DNA from: Anatilimnocola floriformis
GTDB lineage: Bacteria > Planctomycetota > Planctomycetia > Pirellulales > Pirellulaceae
NCBI RefSeq assembly: GCF_024256385.1
Contig: NZ_JAMLFW010000001.1
Location: 2,232,001 to 2,296,000 of the forward strand
Length of the DNA: 64,000 nucleotides
Direction of reading: 5' to 3'
Made by a program: the position numbers and the translations under genes. Below the pieces are notes generated by a model that worked only from the letters and a program-made list of their open reading frames with translations, was not told the origin of the DNA and ran no database searches. Shown here piece by piece: positions 60,699 to 64,000 of this stretch. How positions within the stretch are numbered: position 1 is the stretch's first letter; the number at the start of each line of letters is the position of its first letter.

Positions 60699-62422
60699 AC
60701 GTTCGCGGAATCATCATCGCGTTTGTGTCGGTCGCCGCGTTGTTCGGCGAGCAATACTGCCATGCGCAGAACGCAGCCGCCGATCCAGCGAAGCCGCTGC
60801 AGCCGCCGCATGATTTCTATGACACGCGGCAGTGTCTCGATTGCCACAAGTCGCGCATTGGCCGGTCGAGCTATTTGGGCGATTCCAGCGCGCTCCCTTG
60901 GGACCAAGATGACAAGCATCGCGAAGCGTTCAACCTGCTGAAGAAACAACAGCCGTTAGTTTCGCAGATTCTCGGCTTTGAAATGCAGGCCGCGTTTCAG
61001 GATCCAAACCTCAAACGGCTGAAGACCGGCAACCTGACTGCTGTGGAAGCGGCGCAAGTCGCTGCCGTGCGTCAATGTTTGAATTGTCACGCGACCTGGC
61101 CGAACGTCGACAATACGCAAGAACCGCAAGTGCCGCACGAGCAAGGCGTATCGTGCCAGGCTTGTCACGGCCCGGGTGATAGTTGGGAGCGTCCGCACGC
61201 GAGTCCTTGGTGGCGACTCGTGACGCCGGCCGCAAAAGAGAAGCTCGGCTTTGTCAACGTCCGCGATCCTGCCGTGCGGGCCCGCGTTTGTGCCTCTTGC
61301 CACGTCGGCGATTTCGCGGCTGGCAAGTTCATCAAGCACGAATGGTACGCCGCCGGCCATCCGCCGCTGTCGAGCTTCGAGTACTCCACCTACGCCGCCT
61401 GGATGCCCGCCCACTGGCAACCGCTGAGCGACAAGCCAGCGTTCGAAGGGAAGGACGGCACCGATGGCGACTTCAATCTGGGGGTCGAAAATCGGGCCCG
61501 ACTGCGCGATCGCAACATCGATATCCCCGAGGCCGAAGTGCGGATGAGCTTTCGCCAGGCCAATTTTCCCAACTGGAAGCCTGGCGAGCCTGATCCTTTC
61601 ACGCAACTGCCGCGACTCCGCGATGCGCTGATCTCGAACACGGTCGTGTTGCAAGTGTATGCCGATTTGCTGCGAGATTATTCGGTCGCCGCGCAAGATG
61701 AAACGCAGAAAGCGACGACCCCGTGGCCTGAGTTTGCTCTCTACGATTGCGCGGCCTGCCATCACGAACTGCGGAGTGGCGCTGGATATCCGAACCGTCC
61801 CTTCGGCAAGAACGCGGTCGGTCGGCCACCGGCGTTTGTCTGGCCCACGGCGCTCGTGAATCTCGCCGTGCAACAAGCCGCGAACTACGATCCAGCCGCC
61901 GCCGCCGCTCGCCTCGCGAAGCTACAGCAAAAGCAGACGGCATTCGAGCGATCGCTGACGTCGGCGCTCTTCGGCAAACGCACGGAGATCATCGGTGCCG
62001 CCCAGGAACTCGACGCTGAACTCGGGCAGTTGATTCGCGAGTTGCAAGCGAGTCCCTTCGATCAGCGAGCGGCCAATCAGGCGCTGTTGCAGCTGACCGA
62101 TCCCACACGAGTCGAGACGCGCGATTATCACAGCGCGCGGCAAGTCGCGTGGGCTTTCTGCGAGATCAAAAAGGATGCGCTGGGAATCCGCTACAACAGC
62201 CGGCCTGATTCTCCGGAGGTTGCGAGCATTCTGCGCGACTTTGAGTTTGCGATGGGGACTTCTGCCGCAAGCCGCGATGCGCTGCTGCTGCAGTTACCGG
62301 CGCAACGACGCAGTGTGATCGAGAACCTGCCACGCTTTTCACAAGCGATGAAAGAGTTCGACCATCTCCGCTTTGCCGAACAGCTACAAAAACTGCACGC
62401 TCAACTGTCGAACGGAAAGTAG
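60695..62422 (+). CDS. Exported five-heme cytochrome c, second paralogue
   Basis: ATG 60695 overlaps the previous stop (ATGA) and begins a signal peptide (MNVRGIIIAFVSVAALFGEQ); the longer open frame is not needed. The 575-residue protein has five CXXCH motifs: CLDCH (47), CLNCH (128), CQACH (154), CASCH (199) and CAACH (352). It shares HEWYAAGHPPL (near 214-224) with the upstream paralogue. The C-terminal 200 residues are helical. Its TAG stop is part of an inverted-repeat element. The two cytochromes would form a ten-heme periplasmic relay, with the converging LVIVD gene as a possible partner. Confidence 0.9.
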   Translation: MNVRGIIIAFVSVAALFGEQYCHAQNAAADPAKPLQPPHDFYDTRQCLDCHKSRIGRSSYLGDSSALPWDQDDKHREAFNLLKKQQPLVSQILGFEMQAAFQDPNLKRLKTGNLTAVEAAQVAAVRQCLNCHATWPNVDNTQEPQVPHEQGVSCQACHGPGDSWERPHASPWWRLVTPAAKEKLGFVNVRDPAVRARVCASCHVGDFAAGKFIKHEWYAAGHPPLSSFEYSTYAAWMPAHWQPLSDKPAFEGKDGTDGDFNLGVENRARLRDRNIDIPEAEVRMSFRQANFPNWKPGEPDPFTQLPRLRDALISNTVVLQVYADLLRDYSVAAQDETQKATTPWPEFALYDCAACHHELRSGAGYPNRPFGKNAVGRPPAFVWPTALVNLAVQQAANYDPAAAAARLAKLQQKQTAFERSLTSALFGKRTEIIGAAQELDAELGQLIRELQASPFDQRAANQALLQLTDPTRVETRDYHSARQVAWAFCEIKKDALGIRYNSRPDSPEVASILRDFEFAMGTSAASRDALLLQLPAQRRSVIENLPRFSQAMKEFDHLRFAEQLQKLHAQLSNGK

Positions 62423-62491
62423 CTGAATTCGCCAGAATTCAGTGATTGCAGTTGAAAGTCGACCATGTGAATTCTGGCGAATTCAGCTACT
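62418..62491. repeat. Dispersed inverted-repeat element, copy 2
   Basis: The arms 62418-62440 and 62469-62491 are perfect reverse complements (23 bp; left arm begins AGTAGCTGAATTCGCC), separated by 28 bp. The left arm is identical to that at 46965. The TAG at 62420-62422 inside the left arm is the stop codon of the cytochrome gene. It lies between convergent genes. Confidence 0.92.
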
Positions 62492-62495
62492 GGAC

Positions 62496-64000
62496 TTACC
62501 GCCGCTGCGGCCAGGGTCCCTGCATCGGAGGCGGACGGCGAACGAGTCGCAAGCGATCGTCATAATTGTAAATGTTCGAGTCGAACGGATTGTCACTCAC
62601 CTGCCAAACTTCACCGGCGCGAGTTGCATGCTTCGGCGCCATTCGACGGAACATCCGCGACTGCTCTTCCCAATTGAGCGGCCGAGCGCCGACACGGCCG
62701 AAGACGGCGATCTGACTGCCCGACTCATCAACAGCCCGGTCTCGATCGAGGGCTTCGCCGATCGAATGAGCATGTCCTCCCTTCGGCAGCTTATACGTCG
62801 CCACCAACCGCGGCGTTGGTCGCGGACTGAAACCGGCGTTCCCCGGCGTGTCGGGCGAGGTGAGTTGCACGACACGCAAACCATTCTTGCCATCGGCTAG
62901 ATACGCGAATTCGCTGGTGTAGGTAATGCCGAGCTTTACATCTTCGCAATCGTTGATGCAGCCGCCAGCGTCGAACACTTGATCCAGCACCGGCTGTTCC
63001 GGCCGCGTGATATCGACGATGTGCAAACCATGCGCGCCAGCGGCGACGTAAGCGTAGGTTCGCGCGACATAGACACTCTTAGCTTCTTCCATGTGCAACA
63101 GCGTTTTGTGAACCGGTTTGTGCAAGTCGGTGACGTCGAACACATGCAAGCCGTGATGCTCATCGCAAACGAAGGCATAGCGGAACTGCACCTGAACACT
63201 TACCGGATGCTCGAGCACATCGTGACCAATCACGGCAGTCACGCGCGGATTCTTCGGGTCTTCGAGTGCGACCACCACCAAGCCCGCATCGCAGCAGATG
63301 TAAGCGAAGTGCCCAGCAATCGTGATGTTCCGCGCGCCGCAGAGAATGCCGTCGGGATTGAAGGTTACGGCTCGTTCCAAAAAGTTATTGAGCGGATTGC
63401 CGTCGAGGAGCGTTCCCGCGCCAACCAGGATCAGTCCTTCGTACTTGTCGGTGACGTAGACGTAGGCATACATCGGATGAACCGCTTGCTCGTGGTTCTC
63501 GGGCGGTTGCACACGAGTCGGATCCGGCGCGAGCGTCGTCGGCGCGGCGATGGCCGTCGCATACTTCGTCGGCACGTGAAAGCGTTGGCCGAGCGGCGAG
63601 ACCGGCGCGCTGGTGATTCGTTCCGAAAAAGCCTTGTCGTCGATGAAAGCGATGTCGAACGCGCGGAAACCATCCGGGCCGCAAGCGGCGTAAAGGTATT
63701 CGCCGCGTGGTTGAACCATCAAGATTTCTGGCTTGCACAACGGCCGTTTGATTTTGTCGAGAATATCGAGCCCTGGATGCTCGTGGGCGTGATGCAGATT
63801 CCAACCTTCTTCGACGTGCTTCTTGTGATGCTCGGGAAATGCAATCTGATGCAGCGTGCTGCCGATCACGGCCTGTGGTTCACTCTGCTCGGTGACGACG
63901 GCCGCTTCCAAACCATGTTCGCCCGCGGCGATCCAGCAGTAACGCCCCATGAAGTTGGTGTAGTTCGTGCCATGCATCATCAGCTGGGCCATGATCGCGT
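62496..64000 (-). CDS. LVIVD-repeat beta-propeller protein, 5' truncated by the window edge
   Basis: The frame is open to the right window edge; an ATG at 63992 exists, but upstream codons continue, so the start probably lies outside. The visible roughly 500 residues consist of LVIVD-type propeller repeats, with units such as YAYVAAGAHGLHIVDITRP, YAFVCDEHHGLHVFDVTD, FAYICCDAGLVVVALEDP, YLYAACGPDGFRAFDI and FAYLADGKNGLRVVQLT. The C-terminus is Arg/Pro-rich. In planctomycetes such proteins are often encoded with multiheme cytochromes; here it converges on the cytochrome operon across the repeat element. No heme motif is in the visible part. Confidence 0.8.
   Translation of the reverse strand, partial: AIMAQLMMHGTNYTNFMGRYCWIAAGEHGLEAAVVTEQSEPQAVIGSTLHQIAFPEHHKKHVEEGWNLHHAHEHPGLDILDKIKRPLCKPEILMVQPRGEYLYAACGPDGFRAFDIAFIDDKAFSERITSAPVSPLGQRFHVPTKYATAIAAPTTLAPDPTRVQPPENHEQAVHPMYAYVYVTDKYEGLILVGAGTLLDGNPLNNFLERAVTFNPDGILCGARNITIAGHFAYICCDAGLVVVALEDPKNPRVTAVIGHDVLEHPVSVQVQFRYAFVCDEHHGLHVFDVTDLHKPVHKTLLHMEEAKSVYVARTYAYVAAGAHGLHIVDITRPEQPVLDQVFDAGGCINDCEDVKLGITYTSEFAYLADGKNGLRVVQLTSPDTPGNAGFSPRPTPRLVATYKLPKGGHAHSIGEALDRDRAVDESGSQIAVFGRVGARPLNWEEQSRMFRRMAPKHATRAGEVWQVSDNPFDSNIYNYDDRLRLVRRPPPMQGPWPQRR

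Overview
The window reads as a chromosomal segment of a planctomycete, probably Pirellulales-like. The evidence is the gene content: DUF1501 proteins with twin-arginine signals, a DUF1549/DUF1553 protein, a WD40-fused c-type cytochrome, giant secreted proteins with an N-terminal LE-x-R motif followed by Calx-beta or RTX repeats, and many Ser/Thr kinases next to ECF sigma factors. The DNA is GC-rich, so most real genes carry long antisense shadow frames. No rRNA, tRNA, CRISPR array, transposase or phage gene was seen.

Layout. 1-3.7 kb: an outer-membrane and lipid A block (OmpH/Skp-like chaperone, lpxC, lpxA, Gfo/Idh/MocA oxidoreductase). 3.7-9.7 kb: single genes (secreted FAD oxidoreductase, PP2C phosphatase, CDGSH protein, secreted unknown, methyltransferase overlapping a HAD phosphatase). 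9.7-37.5 kb: three signalling and surface-protein modules. Each has an ECF sigma factor and a large Ser/Thr kinase beside a giant secreted repeat protein: 9698-19251, 19401-26885 and 29648-37505. 37.8-44.2 kb: a DUF1501 protein, an unknown, and an ABC ATPase plus MacB/LolCE-like permease. 44.5-52.3 kb: a secreted nuclease/phosphatase-fold protein, a cytochrome c-WD40 plus DUF1549/1553 pair, a membrane protein, a small cytochrome c and RidA. 52.3-59.2 kb: a kinase whose N-terminus resembles ECF sigma region 2, a putative outer-membrane barrel, a SMI1/KNR4 protein and an FHA-GAF-cyclase. 59.3-64 kb: two overlapping five-heme cytochrome genes and a truncated LVIVD-repeat protein.

Non-coding structure. 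A near-identical 23-bp inverted repeat occurs twice (46965-47049 and 62418-62491); in the second copy it supplies the stop codon of the upstream gene. The lpxC-lpxA gap carries heptanucleotide repeats arranged as an inverted pair. The gap at 37518-37677 can fold into a long outer stem enclosing two hairpins. Calx-beta repeats in the giant genes have exact DNA periods of 348 and 351 bp.

How it fits together. The theme is the cell envelope: lipid A synthesis, lipoprotein-type ABC export, very large surface proteins, exported c-type cytochromes, and phospho-signalling (four kinases, one PP2C phosphatase, one FHA-cyclase, three ECF sigma factors). The repeated pairing of sigma factor and kinase with a giant surface protein, and the kinase with a sigma-like N-terminus, are the most interesting points. 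Functions are inferred from motifs read by eye; no database search was possible.
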